A stretch of DNA of 64,000 nt from the NCBI RefSeq assembly GCF_003573695.1, contig NC_039367.1, positions 30,032,442 through 30,096,441 of the forward strand, written 5' to 3'. A model generated the notes under the pieces. It had not been told where the DNA came from, did not search any database, and saw only the letters and a list, made by a program, of their open reading frames with translations. Below, piece after piece: positions 33,705 to 45,459 of this stretch (position 1 is the first letter of the stretch; every line of letters starts with the position of its first letter). The position numbers were made by a program, and so were the translations under genes. The DNA is from Papaver somniferum. Taxonomy: Eukaryota; Streptophyta; Magnoliopsida; Ranunculales; Papaveraceae.

Positions 33705-34010
33705 TTACGTAAAATAAACTACAAAAATACTTAAAAATTGTTCAATGGACAAGCTAAAGTGGCTAGTGTTCAAAATCCGATGTTGGATAGATAAATAAGC
33801 AAGTATCGCACTTTCGATGACTTGGTACCTATCATGGATTTGTTGAACACTTCCTCCATTCGGATTTCCAAAATTTTGCCTATATTTTTTATATACCTTT
33901 GTCCAAAAGGTTTTGGCATCTACCCTTATGGAGGACTGATTTTTAATTCGAGTTTTGGCGTACCATGCTTTGGTGATGGATAAATCTTCATTTGAATCAA
34001 ATGATGCCAT
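33705..34010 (-). CDS. Myb/SANT-like protein fragment (PIF/Harbinger ORF1-like)
   Basis: The minus-strand ATG at 34010 was chosen because the family signature starts right there: MASFDSNEDLSITKAWYAKT, then AKTFWTKVYKKYRQNF, then VQQIHDRYQVIES. This spacing of three tryptophan or aromatic positions fits the trihelix/Myb-like domain of plant PIF/Harbinger ORF1 proteins, which work with the transposase in DNA binding and nuclear import. About 101 codons; the family protein is normally two to three times longer, so this is a partial copy or first exon. No transposase ORF is found nearby. It could also be a host trihelix-like gene fragment. Confidence 0.5.
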   Translation of the reverse strand: MASFDSNEDLSITKAWYAKTRIKNQSSIRVDAKTFWTKVYKKYRQNFGNPNGGSVQQIHDRYQVIESAILAYLSIQHRILNTSHFSLSIEQFLSIFVVYFT

Positions 34011-34303
34011 TGTTGTGTGTATAGGTATTGGGATAGTTAGATTATGATATGATCTTTGGAGAGTATATGTAGATAGGTGTGTGTTATTTTGTAGTGAAAT
34101 GAGTAGTGGAGGTATGAAATGGGTAGTCGTGGTGTATATGGATTGAGAGGGAATAAAATGAGCAACTTTGAGGCAAATGGGGACCAAGGATGAGGTCTCT
34201 ACATATAGAGGAAGACCCAATGGCTTTTTTTTTGGAAAAAGTGAAATAATTTGGAATAATCGGTCTACTCAAAGGACCATAAATTCCGATTATGTTTTAA
34301 TTC

Positions 34304-35465
34304 TGTCAGAGCACTGCTCGGTCAAACTCGCATGCGTTGCTATCTCAAGCATGTTTGTCAATGTTAGTGATCAAAACTATAAGTCTTGATTTCTAGTCTA
34401 TTATAGCTAAGTCTCGAACTAGGAAAGTAAGTGTAGTTGAGCTCAAGGACTTCATGGCGATTCATCATACAAGTGGAAGAACTACTCAAGAAACCGGTGG
34501 AACTTCTCGACAAAAAGGTATGTGAAGACTTGAACTTGTCTGTCACTCTAAAAGTCTATTTATTCTATCTCTTACTTCTTGAGACAAAAGTCGTATGTTA
34601 TATATATAGACTTAGATTATACACATTTGGTATTTCGAGCCGAGTATACCTCGCCTATCTATATCTCGAAATATGTGTTGGTAAGCGTTTCGCTTCGATC
34701 ATGTTTTTCTTTACCTAGTGACGCAAGTCATGTATGTTTCGATCATCTTGAAAATTACTTTGACGAGAAATAGTGTAACAACTATATAATGTCCTCTAAG
34801 AATATTTCAATGATTGGAATGAGAGTTTAGATTACATAACCATAGTGGACATAAGTATGTTGTGGAAACACATATGTGCATAAGTCTCATGCTGGAAATC
34901 GGCTAGTAGCCAAGTCTGCGAACTGCCGAAGTTCTCAAATCCGAGAATTTCTGCTGAGTTATCAAACTATGTTGCGTGAGCCAATTCCGCGAACCCAATC
35001 CGAGAACCAGCGAAGCTCTCGAACCCGAGAATTTCTGCTGGAGTTTTAAAACTCTTTCCAGTACTTTAAGTCCACGAACCTAGTCTGCGAACTTGTATAG
35101 GTTATATATCTAAAGATGATTTCTGAACTTAACTCATAAAGACTAAGGAATGCTTTTGAAAACCGTGGCTATAAAGTTCATGAACCGATTCATGTGAATC
35201 GAATCATCTTTGCTTCAATTGTGTCTTGTGTAGTACATGATATTTCCTTGCAATTGAAAAACTCTCTAACTAGTTCATGTGAGTCATTTGAACTAGTTAT
35301 GGTGAAGAAGAAAGTGGTTGGTATGAAATGCTCAAATGTCTAACCTTTTGGTTGATATTATTGAACCAACAATGCACACGTTTGGGTACGGTTTGCAAAC
35401 GTAGAAGCGTGCAGTTCATTTATGTATGACAAGCTAAGATTTCAATCTAACGGTTGAGATATATC
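34304..35465 (+). mobile_element. Truncated LTR (copy D) of the 49-62 kb element family
   Basis: It starts tgtcagagcactgctcgg and follows the LTRs at 49007 and 60231 for about 1.16 kb (tcgcatgcgttgctatctc, aaattctgctgagtt type segments, ctagttcatgtgagtcattt). It stops in the middle of the LTR near caatctaacggttgaga, where the pTAC2-like pseudogene region begins. Only the 5' part is present and no TSD can be given. Confidence 0.8.
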
Positions 35466-35504
35466 GCTTCACAATCCCATGATAACCCACCCCTACCAAA
35501 TGTA

Positions 35505-36440
35505 TGTATCAGCAAATTGTATGTTTCAACAGTTGCCGCCTCCCAACTTCTTGCATCGTATTGAACGCTATGAGAGCCTCCTCATACAATGCAACCTGTC
35601 CATAAGCTTCAACAACTCCTATATACGCTTTAGAACTTGGCACAACTCCTTTTTCGGTCATGTACAAGAGAATTGGTTGAGTATCTTCATGTTGCCCACT
35701 TTCCCCACGAGCAAACATCAAGGGCTGAACATTTTTTTCCACCATATCATGAAACAAAGTAACAACCTCCTTAAAATTACCCCCTTTACCAACAACCTGT
35801 ACAAGAATGCTATAAGTTGTGGCATCGGGTTATCTATTACTCACTTTCATCTGCAGAAAGAGGTCATGTACTACCGCCTGTTTCTCCCGTACAAATTTAA
35901 TTAACAAAATACTATAACTCTATAAGTGACAGCGTCCGGCGTACACCCTGCATCTGTTGAAATACACCCATGGCTTCCTTTATAGACCCAGCATCAGCAT
36001 AAGTCTAATAACACGTTACATGAGGTAATCTCGGCCAAATTCCCTTCTGACTCCATCTCCTTGAAAAGCTCAGAAACATTCTCAAATTTCTCTAATCTCC
36101 GAAATGTTTCGACAAGATAAGCATGTGTAGTATTATCTGGAACAATTCCAGCTTCATTGATACCCCTAAAGGCCATTTCTGCCTCATCACCCAATTCTCT
36201 ACTAGAGCAAGCACCAAGTAAATATTTCATCATGTCTTGTTTGTGAGAACAATCCTAATAATCCTTCCCAGTCTAATCCACCTCTAACACATGCATGAGT
36301 GATACTATCATAAGTTAGAATACTACGCGAAATCAAGTGAAACCTTATACTAACCGTAAGCGTTAATTAAAGCAGTGAATGAAACCACTCCTCGAATCTC
36401 CATGAGATGGCATTTCATCGAATACCTCTCTGGCATTTAT
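35505..36440 (-). pseudogene. pTAC2-like pentatricopeptide repeat pseudogene
   Basis: The minus strand reads consecutive PPR motifs in shifting frames. FDEMPSHGDSRSGF and FTALINAYG lie near 36400-36350, ACVRGGLDWEGLLGLF near 36290-36245. GDEAEMAFRGINEAGIVPDN and HAYLVETFRRLEKFENVSEL lie at 36200-36060. SIKEAMGVFQQMQ-like residues are near 35980-35940, MFHDMVEKNVQP at 35757, and GVVPSSKAYIGVVEAYGQVA and LYEEALIAFNTMQEVG at 35640-35540. The order and wording match plant pTAC2, a chloroplast PPR/SMR protein needed for plastid-encoded RNA polymerase transcription. Stops and frameshifts occur throughout, introns are not obvious, and both ends are missing, so it is a dead fragment. Confidence 0.82.
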
Positions 36441-36600
36441 CCAACTGACTACTCATTTGTCCAGAATCCAGATTACATATAGATTGGAAATGCAAATGAT
36501 TAAACTAGCTGATAGAGTTTTTGTGCTTCCGATCTTGTAAAGCATCAACTCTTTTTTCCATCTCTTTTACTAGCACAAGCACCAAGAGAAGTATTACGAA

Positions 36601-36821
36601 TTACAAGATCGGGTAGCTACAAAAATTACAGGAGAAATCATTATGCCAATAGCTTGTTGCCGTTGGTGATGGTGATGATGATGCTGTTGAACCACCACCT
36701 GTCTCTGTCATGATTTGGTTGTTGCCTTTGGCGGTAACCATAACCACAGAAAGATGAGGAACTGAGAGGAAGCTGTTGTTATTTGATTTTAGTTTTAGGG
36801 TTCGGTCTCTTTCAGCCATAC
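36601..36821 (-). CDS. Short Ser/Thr-rich ORF, unrecognised
   Basis: Read from an internal ATG at about 36821 (MAERDRTLKLKSNN), it has MTETGGGSTASSSPSPTATS and ends SYPIL. It sits upstream of the pTAC2-like pseudogene on the same strand and could be a first exon or chance frame. pTAC2 N-termini are not similar enough to claim it. Confidence 0.25.
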
Positions 36822-37289
36822 TGTACTGCTTATAAGGTGTTAGAGACATCGGCCCGTTAATTGTAGGGCCGGTTGAGTAATACTGCAAGTTATTTTTGAA
36901 TCATATTGTTTGGGCTGCAGTCGGTTGTGTTTTTTAGGGATGCATTACGTCGTGAAATAGTAATCCATAGAACCCATTGTCCAAATATATTTTGTAATAT
37001 CTAATATATCCTCAATTTGATTAGTGCTAATTAAAATGATTAAGCTAACTAATCAGTATAAGTGAATGAATTAGACTGATCAAATAATTAATCTTTTGAA
37101 AATGAAAACTTGATTTTCCTGGATTTTGAAGATGGAGAAGTATGATTTTAGCTATAAAAAAATTGAGAAAAAAAATGATGAAACCCTTCATCACAATACT
37201 CAGAATAACCTTATAATCAACTCCCACTAGGAATTTTATCGATTCAAATCCGTTAAAAATCCGTGAAATATCTAAGTTTTTTACGTGTT

Positions 37290-38720
37290 ACGGCTGGGAT
37301 AATGTGTCGAACCAGCCATAAGAGGGTAAATACGGTTGGCAACTGAGGAACTCCCATCCGTAAAAAGGAATAACGGATGGGAAGTGAAAAAAATATGGGC
37401 ATTATTTGGCCCAGAATCAGTCGAGTCTGTCTTACGGTTGGGTTAGCATGTTTAGAAGAAAATTTTCCTGTCCGTAAATGACTTCTTCAACATGAATACA
37501 TACTATGATTGAAAGGTAGTAATACTTTCATTAAATAGACCACAATAAAACTCATGGTAGTAATACTTTCATTAATTAAACCACAATAAAACCCATTATA
37601 TACTACTTACTAGATCCGCATTACAAAGTTGGTTTTAATAACATCCCTTTCAATGTATCAAGAAGTCTTTTATGATGGAGAATTGGGCTTCGAAGTTGAT
37701 TATAACCTTTCAATTTTCTCCATTCCTTCTTAGCTTGAGTTACGACTTCATCATCAGTTTCACTTCTAAGTCGAAGTTGCTTGCACATACAAAGTAAAGC
37801 CATATATTCTTCCACTTTTTTGCGTATGTCTAAAAATCGAAGATACAATTCAACTCAATCGCGGTTATTAGTGTTACCTGTTTCACTATAAAAAAAAATC
37901 AAAAATCTTACTCCAATATGATTGACTGGCTAAACCACCTTTCCTTCATTCTTTTCCCCTCTTTGGATAGCATAGTACAAAATTTTTACAAAGAGATAGG
38001 TCTTCATAAAAAGTGAAGTTGGGTTTATCCTTTGAGTACATTTCATTTTGTAGGGGTTTTGGTGGAGTTATTTCAAGTATAAATAAGTGGTTGAACAACT
38101 AGAACCTTTATAAATCAGTCTTCTAACGGATCTATTTTTCTAAAGTCAAAAAGTAGACGATACGATGTGGTACAAAAGCAAATTCTAGTATCTATGACTA
38201 GGAAATGAGTATGTCGACCAAGCCGCAAGTAAGTATAAACTTGTAGGTTTTGGCGTATGTCAGATTCACGGCTAGGAATCCAAACCATAAAACTAGTTTT
38301 TATTTTATATCAGATTTGCGGCTTGGAGCTCTAACTGTGAAATAGACAATCGGCCTGGATATCTAACTGTGAACGAAACGGTTAGGTACTTCCCAACAGT
38401 AAAAAAACACACGATTGGTTTACCTATCTGTTTCGGAAATTACGGCCAGGAATTTCTAACCGAAACTATATTGTCTTTTTTTTTACCAATTTATTGGTTA
38501 TCAGTGAAAGAAATGGCTACATATTACATGATCGTAAATAAAATACGATTTGTTTGCATATCTGTTTCTGCGTTTACGGTTAGGATTCTTAATCGTGTAA
38601 CAACTCTTACAGTTAGGAAACCCATCCGATGACAGGAGGTATGTTTTTAGATAAAAATTATAGGCACTTACGGCTATGTATTGTGAAGAAATTCCCAAGC
38701 CGTAAGTGCTCAACAATTTC
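37290..38720. repeat. Left subterminal inverted-repeat block (TTACGGCTGGGA type)
   Basis: More than ten variants of ttacggctggga, acggttgg, ccagccgtaa and cccatccgtaa occur in alternating orientation (for example 37287, 37330, 37355, 37370, 38265, 38450, 38575, 38668-38705). Neighbouring pairs, such as cacttacggct and agccgtaagtg at 38666-38708, would form hairpins. Confidence 0.7.
37621..37848 (-). CDS. Small basic ORF inside the left subterminal block
   Basis: 75 codons, with RKKVEEYMALLCMCKQLRL and KKEWRKLKGYNQLRS, possibly a terminal exon of the PMD-associated gene. No family is recognised. Confidence 0.25.
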   Translation of the reverse strand: MYLRFLDIRKKVEEYMALLCMCKQLRLRSETDDEVVTQAKKEWRKLKGYNQLRSPILHHKRLLDTLKGMLLKPTL

Positions 38721-38889
38721 CATTATGTTAACCTTTTCATCATTGTACCTGGATTTAGACAAAAGTAATATAATAACATTCATTCATACATTCAAAGATA
38801 TAAAAAATTCATCCGTCCGAATACATAACCAAACAATAAAAATACTAAATCCATAACAAAGTCTTCGATGATAAAAAAAATCCATGAAT

Positions 38890-41500
38890 CAAAATACCAT
38901 TAGTCACTCACTGGATTCCTCGCCAGACTCCAAACACGATCACGATGCCCCATCCGAATCCCCGTCCTCTTTCTCCTCTTCCACAACCTCTTCTACAACT
39001 TTAGGTTTTTTGACTCTTCGACGACCACCTTGAACTGGAGCTTTTTTACCTCCACCTCGACCACTTGGACCTTTGCCACTTTTATCAATTGTACCTCCAC
39101 CACGTCCACCTCGACCACATTTTCCTTTCTTTGGTTGAACATGCTCATTGGAGGGAGTATCCTAATCCTCGATCCAAGAAGTAGGCCTAGCCCTCTTACT
39201 TCCTCTTGGTCTGTCCTCTTCATAAGCATATGGACCTCCTTTGTCAGGGTTTATTATGCCTTTAACTCGATTCTGGAGTAATCTCTGTTCAAATACCGTT
39301 ATGTTCTTACCCGAATTAATTTTACGGGTCAGGTCCTCGACCATCCAATTAAATCGTTCAACCTATTTTTCATATCAAATACACAAACTGTAATTATTCG
39401 TAGATAATTAAAAAAAAAACATATACAAATATAATTAGTAGTATACGTACGACCATCTCCCTCCAATCACTTTCATCATTCCTTGATGTCCTTGATGTCG
39501 AACTCTCTCATTTCTTGAAGTATTTCCTCGCTTTCGGATCCAAATTTTCCACATGAGGATGAAACCACTCTTGATACTATTTCGGTAGTGCCATGAGAAG
39601 CTTCAAGACCCTTTCTACCCATTTGGTTTACTTCTTAGGCACGAGCGATCCAATAATCGATCAATGGTGCTGGTTCATAGGTCAATTTGACATCTTTGTC
39701 CTTAATTTGGGAGTTTCCTATGCTCAGTTTAAAACGAGAGGCTTCAGGTACTCTTTTCTGGAAAATACCAATTTGACGGAGTGTTCTACGAGGATCTAAA
39801 ATGACGAACCCAGTTGGATAAAACAAAGGTCCTACATAGGTCACCAGATCAGAAAATACTTTATTACCAACTTCATCTTCTCCATCCTCATAAAGTCTCA
39901 AATATGGATCAAAAACCACATCATCGATTGTCAAAGCATCCAACATTTTCCTCGTCTCAACCATTTCCATCTCTTTAACCTTGTGTTGGGTCTCTCGAAA
40001 GGGATATCTTTCTCCTGGAGGTTTCTCTAGAGCCCAATTCTTATCCAGAGAAGGCCTGAAGCATTTAAAATGGTCGCAACCCATCCTACGGGAAAAAAAG
40101 AATTATAAATAAGATATTACACACAAAATAGAGAAGTAAAAAAAAACATGTGTTATATGGAAACACAATTAGATACCTGGATAAGAGCAAAGCATCATGT
40201 AATTTGTGTTTCGTTCCACCTAGAAGCTTTGTAAAGATTGTCCATCACACTAGAAAGGAGGGTGGTTCCCCACAATTACCTTGGTACCTCGTTTGACCTC
40301 GGATCGAGACTGAGATACTTCAACCACTACAAATAACAAGCATTTACCTTATTTCCCAGGAAACTGGGGAAAAATATGGTGCCAAGAGAGTGCAACAAGT
40401 AAGCTATAGTTGTATGTATAGTTCTTGCTTCGTTCATCACCACAGCTCCATTAGCAGTCTTGGGGGCAGAATCCTCAAACTTCTCCCTCAGACGAACTAG
40501 GTTAATCTTATTTGCAATCTTAAATGATTCTTGACGTTCACCCAGTGCTTTGTATTCCATTCTAGCTCTAGGCAAGGATCCACCATCTATCTCAAACTAT
40601 TCTTCCGCTTTAAGTTTTCCCCACCCAAGATAGTCTTTCACCAAGACATAAATCTCTTCAAAAGGAATGGAATTTTTGAAACCCTCAAACACAATTTTTC
40701 TTTCCATCATCTGGAGTGATAGTCATCTCGCAGAATGGGAGTGCAAAAATCATGGTTTTGGGCCAGAATCTTTCTCTAACTCCACAAACAGTTACAACAT
40801 CATAGGTCTTCTGCAAATCCTCGATTTCATACCATTACCCCGAAGTTTTTACCAAGACTACCACAACTGGATGCTCTCTATCCAACGTCCAAAACTTTCC
40901 TTGTTGGTGTTATAGTTTAGGGACCGCTTTATCGGGAAACTACAACCAATAAAAAAATTGGGTTGTTACAATTAACAATCCATAACAAAATTATAATAAC
41001 ATACATTAAATTTGATTTATTAACTTGCGGCACAAACCCCTAGCAGCCCATGATAATTAGTAACCAAACAAGACGGATCGATCTTTTGGCTCACCCCAAG
41101 GTCTCTCATTCTTCTTGAGAGGTAAAAGCTGCATAACATCAATGATTTGTCTTGCTGGGTCTTTTGGTGGATACTTGTTTTTCTCCTAATCCATCACGCC
41201 TTTACCCTTATCAGAAGCACTTGTTTCGGCCAAGTTTTCTTCTTCGATGTCTTAATTTGGTTATTCAACAACCACATTTTCACTTCATCCACCTTCATTT
41301 CCTTTATCAATGGCAACTCCACCTTCATTTCGTCCACCTTTAATTCCTCCACCTTCATTTACTCCACAATCATTTTCTTCACCGTTCATTCCTTCACCTT
41401 CACTTCCTCCACAAGCAACATTACTTGCATTTGCACCCAATGGTTTTTTGTGACGAGGTTATGGAGTCGGGACATTACAAGGTGTTACTTCTTGTGATAT
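38890..41500 (-). pseudogene. Plant mobile domain (PMD) protein gene, multi-exon, probably decayed
   Basis: On the minus strand, 41500-41070 gives a Gly/Glu/Asn-rich N-terminal linker and PPKDPARQIIDVMQLLPLKK (stops present). 40575-40327 gives KINLVRLREKFEDSAPKTAN and AYLLHSLGTIFFPSFLGNKV, the PMD helical block that is usually AYLLYLLGxxLFPxxSGNxV. 40084-39635 gives FDPYLRLYEDGEDEVGNKVF and YPTGFVILDPRRTLRQIGIF, the next PMD block (normally PxGfvxxxPxRVxRQxG). The C-terminal part (39344-38990) is basic with PRGSKRARPTS and Val/Lys/Glu repeats. PMD proteins are plant-specific; some act in gene silencing (MAIN/MAIL), many are transposon-borne. Gaps between blocks may be introns or damage. Confidence 0.65.
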
Positions 41501-41619
41501 TTTCTTCCTAATTTTCATTTCCTATGTTCCAAGTTGATTGCATATCAATACAAATAAGACCAAAAAACAAAAGAAAATAAGTAAACACAGTTGGGAAATC
41601 TAGACACAACAAAGTCGTG

Positions 41620-42130
41620 ACACACAAAAAAACGGCTAGGGAAAATTGACAGTCTCAGACGCAACCCAGTTTACAGATGGGACCTTGAGAAATCAACCGA
41701 GATATAACACTAAAAACATCCAGGAAATGATATTTACGGCTTGATTTATCACATTCGGATAGGAACAACCTATCCATAAACACTACCTCTGGATAATTAT
41801 CAAACATGAAAGAAGATACGACTAGGAATAACCTAGCTGTAAACACTACGGATGGGACTTATGACAATCGACCAAGAAGTAAAATCTATAGCGGCTAGGA
41901 AAGATATGTGAGGCTAGGAAATCAAATTACGGACAAGAACAACCTAGTCGTAAACATTACCGCTGAATTAAATTTTGAACATAAAAGAAGATACGGCTAG
42001 GAATAACCTAGCCATTAATAATTTGTTGTTCCCATCTGTATCACCAACATTACGACTGGGAGTTCTTAGTATTCCCAACCGTAAACAGTATTTAAGGTTG
42101 GGAAAACAATAACTCTCAGCCGTAAACAGT
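41620..42130. repeat. Right subterminal inverted-repeat block
   Basis: Copies of acggctaggaataacctag, ggtcgtaaac, acggctaggg, tagccgtaaaca and cccaaccgtaaac recur every 40-60 bp in both orientations (for example 41632, 41735, 41815, 41890, 41990, 42050, 42105). This is the counterpart of 37290-38720. Confidence 0.75.
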
Positions 42131-42191
42131 TTCAGAAACTGTTTTTTCAGACCAAATTTTTTTGAAACCAACTAAATCATCATTCAAAGAC

Positions 42192-42375
42192 TTAAATAAA
42201 GAGTGGGTTTTTCAATTCGTAACTTATTGCAGTCATATCAGGAGTCTCGGCAGGCTGGTTCATCTCCTTCATTCCTTTCTTCTTGATTTTGAGTTTCATC
42301 TCACTTTTATAACTTAATTTATCTGGTTCAGGAGGAGGTTGTTTCGACGATCGTTTCTTTTCCTTCGTCTTCACC
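42192..42375 (-). CDS. Lys-rich short ORF outside the right repeat block
   Basis: Read from the internal ATG, MVKTKEKKRSSKQPPPEPDK, about 61 codons, nuclear-localisation-like. It could be the first exon of the PMD-associated gene, whose promoter would then lie in the terminal repeat. This is inferred only from position and strand. Confidence 0.3.
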
Positions 42376-42829
42376 ATGGTTTTATACAATGAATTTAATC
42401 GACGATGAATTTTTTTTAAATCAACGATTAATCATCTCAAACGAAGAAGAGAATAAGAAGAAGAAAAGAAACAAAGGGGAATATGAGTAAAAGATGATAA
42501 AAAGAAATTAGACGAGGATTTCTTAACTTTTAATGATTTTATCAGTTTTTTTTAATTAGATTAATTAGTTAATAAAACGGTAAAATGGTAATAAGTTAAA
42601 TTTTATTGAGGGTATTTTTGAACTTTTACATAGATTAGGTTCCCCCATATCCAAATCTTGGTTATAACTATCATATTAAGCCCCATAAAACCAACCATAT
42701 TGCAGTCCCAATGATAGGATTCATATTTTTTTTCTTTTTCTTTTTTCCTGAAAAGAGAACCGTTTTCATCAACTCAGATTAAAGTGTCAAATTCCTACCA
42801 TGAAAAAAAAAGTAGAAAGGAAGGGGGAA

Positions 42830-45445
42830 ATTTAGGATTAAATGTTGATATATTAAAAGCTTTTAATAGGTTAAATTGACAGTTTATTATGAAATTCTTA
42901 AAAACCTTTGGGTATTGTCAGGAATGGTCTGATTTAATTTACCAATGCCTCTCAACTTGTTCTGTAGTTATATTGTTGAGCGGATACCCTTGTGAAGAAC
43001 TCAATCCTTCAAAGCATTAGACGGGTGGATTCATTGTCCCCCTATATGTTCATGTTATGCATGGAAGTTTTCTCCAGACTACTATTGCATTTAGAATCCA
43101 AAAAACAGGTGCAGGGAATTTAATTAGCTAAAACTGCACCAAATATCTCACATCTCTTCTTTGCTGACGATCTTCTTTTATTTACTAGAGCCGTTCTAGG
43201 AAGCTTTAAAAATCTTGTTGATGCTATAAACTTGTTCATCTCAGCATTAGGACAAGTGCTAAATTTCTCATAGTCAGGCATATTTTTTAGCAAAACAATT
43301 CACAAAAGACATCAGGAAATCATCTTTAGATTGATGAAAATAAAAAAGATAGACATCAAAGACACCCACTATCATCGAAAAAATGAAACAAATAGTTAAA
43401 ATTTGGTTGGACAACACTCTTTCCCAACCAAGTAAAATGGTTTTAAATAAGTCTTTCTTATCAGGAATGTCAATTTACATGATAGGCTTTTTTGTATTGC
43501 CAAACAAAGTTTCAGCTGGAATAAACGCAATTCAGAGAAACTTTTGGAGGGGGAAACATTATAACTCTACAGGAATCTATATAAAATCCTTCGATTTCCT
43601 ACATAAACATATATATCATAGGGGTCTGAGGTTTAAAGAAGCTAACAAAGTCAAACATGTAATGATAAGTAGAATTGCTTTGAGACTTGCAAGTAATCCA
43701 GATGATCTATGGATAAAATTCTAATATGTAAGTACTTCAAAAAATTTGGTAACTTTTTATCCAACAAAAAAACAAAAAAAATCTTCTTGAATTTGGAAAT
43801 GTATCCTCCACTGGATATAACATTAAGAAATTTAGCATTGTGGAGGTGGGGATGAACGGTCAATTAATATTTGGGAAGATAAGTGGGTATCAGGGAGGAA
43901 TGCCACCTTATCTGATTACCTCCCACAAAACAGCAGAAATCAGAATTGACAAATTCACTAAAAAGTGGAATCTAGAAACTCTAAAGATAACTTCGGTCAA
44001 TTAATATTTGGGAAGATAAGTGGGTATCACGGAGGAATGCCACCTTATCTGATTACCTCCCACAAAACATCAGAAATCAGAATTGACAAATTCACTAAAA
44101 AGTGGAATCTAGAAACTCTAAAGATAACTTTTAATAGCACATTGGTCACTGAAATTCTCCAGATCAAAATCTACGCAAAGAATGGTATTTTGAAAAAGGA
44201 AAAACTAAGATGGACACTCACAAAGAATGGGAATTCACTATATATTCTTTATATGTAAAACTACAGGATCCTGTTAACTTTTTTTTCTGCGGAATAAAAA
44301 AAAATTGGAGATATTTGTGGACCATGGAAACTTCTCAAAGGATAAAACAGTTTATCTGGAAACTCATCAGGAATGCTTTACCAACATGACAAAAACTAAG
44401 ATCTATTCTTAATGTAGAAACTTAATGTGTCTTCTGCTAACAAGCTGTAGAAACAACTCAACATCTCTTTTTTGATCTATTTCTTAAAGTACTCCTTGTG
44501 CATCACATCGAGTACTTTTTAACTTTAGTAATGGTACTTATTTTATAAATTATAAATTACTACAATGACTGGAGAAAAGGTAATGGAGATTCAATATCCA
44601 TGGATTTAGCTTCTATGAAAGTTGGTTCATCTGGACAGAGAGATGCTCAAGAATCTTTGAAAACAAAAAAGACGTTATATATGCATATTGGCACCCGATA
44701 TAATTATCTCTAACAATGTATCTATAATGGTACCTTTACAAAGAGATATTTTATGAAGATTTCCTGATAAGATACTTATAATATAACATGTGATGCTTTC
44801 TGGGTATCTGCAATTTCTAACTCACGATTTGGTTTTCTTATGCGTAACTACATAGGAAGTTTCAAACCAGCAGGGATGAGAAATTTCAGAGCTTCATCGG
44901 TAAATGAAGCAGAAGCAGTAAATCTGGTGCAAACCCAGAAAGCATCACAAACCCAGAAGCAGTAACTCTGCTTCAATTATCCCTCACAAATAAGATAAAA
45001 AATTTGGTCATTGAAGGGGATAATCAGGAAACAATTATGTATGTTCAGGGAAGAAGCAGTTCATTTCAGTGCATTGTAATCTTAGGTAAAGTAGGGAAAA
45101 TAACAAATCAATTAAAATCTTTTTTGGGTTTTAAGCGGTTGACAGAAAGGCGAACGGAGCAACTAATATTTTGGCAAAAGAAGGAAGAAACTTAGTTATT
45201 CATCATATATAGAAAGATTCAATACCTTTATATTAAATTCCTAGAATTTATTTTGATTATGTGAAATCATATGATGCAAACTCTTTAATTCATGTAATTT
45301 CAGAGGAAACTAATCCATTAGATTTAGCCATTGTTGGGGATACTCTTTCAGAGTTGACCTTAAACGAGCCTGAATCAACTGATTAGTGGAATCTTTTTTT
45401 GGTGGCATTAGTATATATATATCTTACTTTCAAAAAAATAAAAAA
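42830..45445 (+). pseudogene. Decayed L1-type LINE (plus strand), 5'-truncated
   Basis: From about 42840 the plus strand reads RT blocks in broken frames. DILKAFNRLN corresponds to the DxxKAFDRV block. FGYCQEWSDLIYQCLSTCSV and LSGYPCEELNPSKH follow, then LYVHVMHGSFLQ. The catalytic HLFFADDLLLF is at about 43151-43183. MKQIVKIWLDNTLSQPSKMV and LSGMSIYMIGFFVLPNK lie at 43383-43510. A zf-RVT-like and RNase H tail continues to about 45380 (RLTERRTEQLIFWQKKE; the usual form is RxANRAAHxLAKxG). An A-rich tail caaaaaaataaaaaatt lies at about 45430-45446. It contains a 137-bp tandem duplication. The 5' endonuclease is absent. Confidence 0.82.
43857..44130. repeat. 137-bp perfect-unit tandem duplication within the LINE
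   Basis: Units 43857-43993 and 43994-44130 both begin cggtcaattaatatttggg and end ctaaagataactt. Only two differences are seen (cagggagg/cacggagg; acagcag/acatcag). 137 is not a multiple of three, so the frame is lost. Confidence 0.95.
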
Positions 45446-45459
45446 TTAAAGTGGTATAT

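Larger units (their letters stand above)
36960..42640 (-). mobile_element. Probable DNA transposon carrying a plant mobile domain gene
   Basis: A PMD gene on the minus strand (about 38900-41500) is flanked on both sides by blocks rich in inverted acggctagga / tcctagccgt motifs (37290-38720 and 41620-42130). Outside these, the left end (about 36965-37090) and the reverse complement of the right end (about 42540-42640) show weak similarity, which could be old terminal inverted repeats. Exact ends and a TSD could not be fixed. PMD genes travel in some Mutator-like elements, so that is the leading guess; a CACTA-type element with subterminal repeats is an alternative. No transposase is recognised. 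Confidence 0.45.

Noticed and set aside
35465..35490. gcttcacaatccca resembling an inverted piece of the long LTR at the end of copy D
   Set aside because: Only about 17 bases match; too short to claim an inversion.
37290..42130. CRISPR-like array of regularly spaced repeats
   Set aside because: Repeats vary, alternate in orientation and have irregular spacing, and the window is a plant genome.
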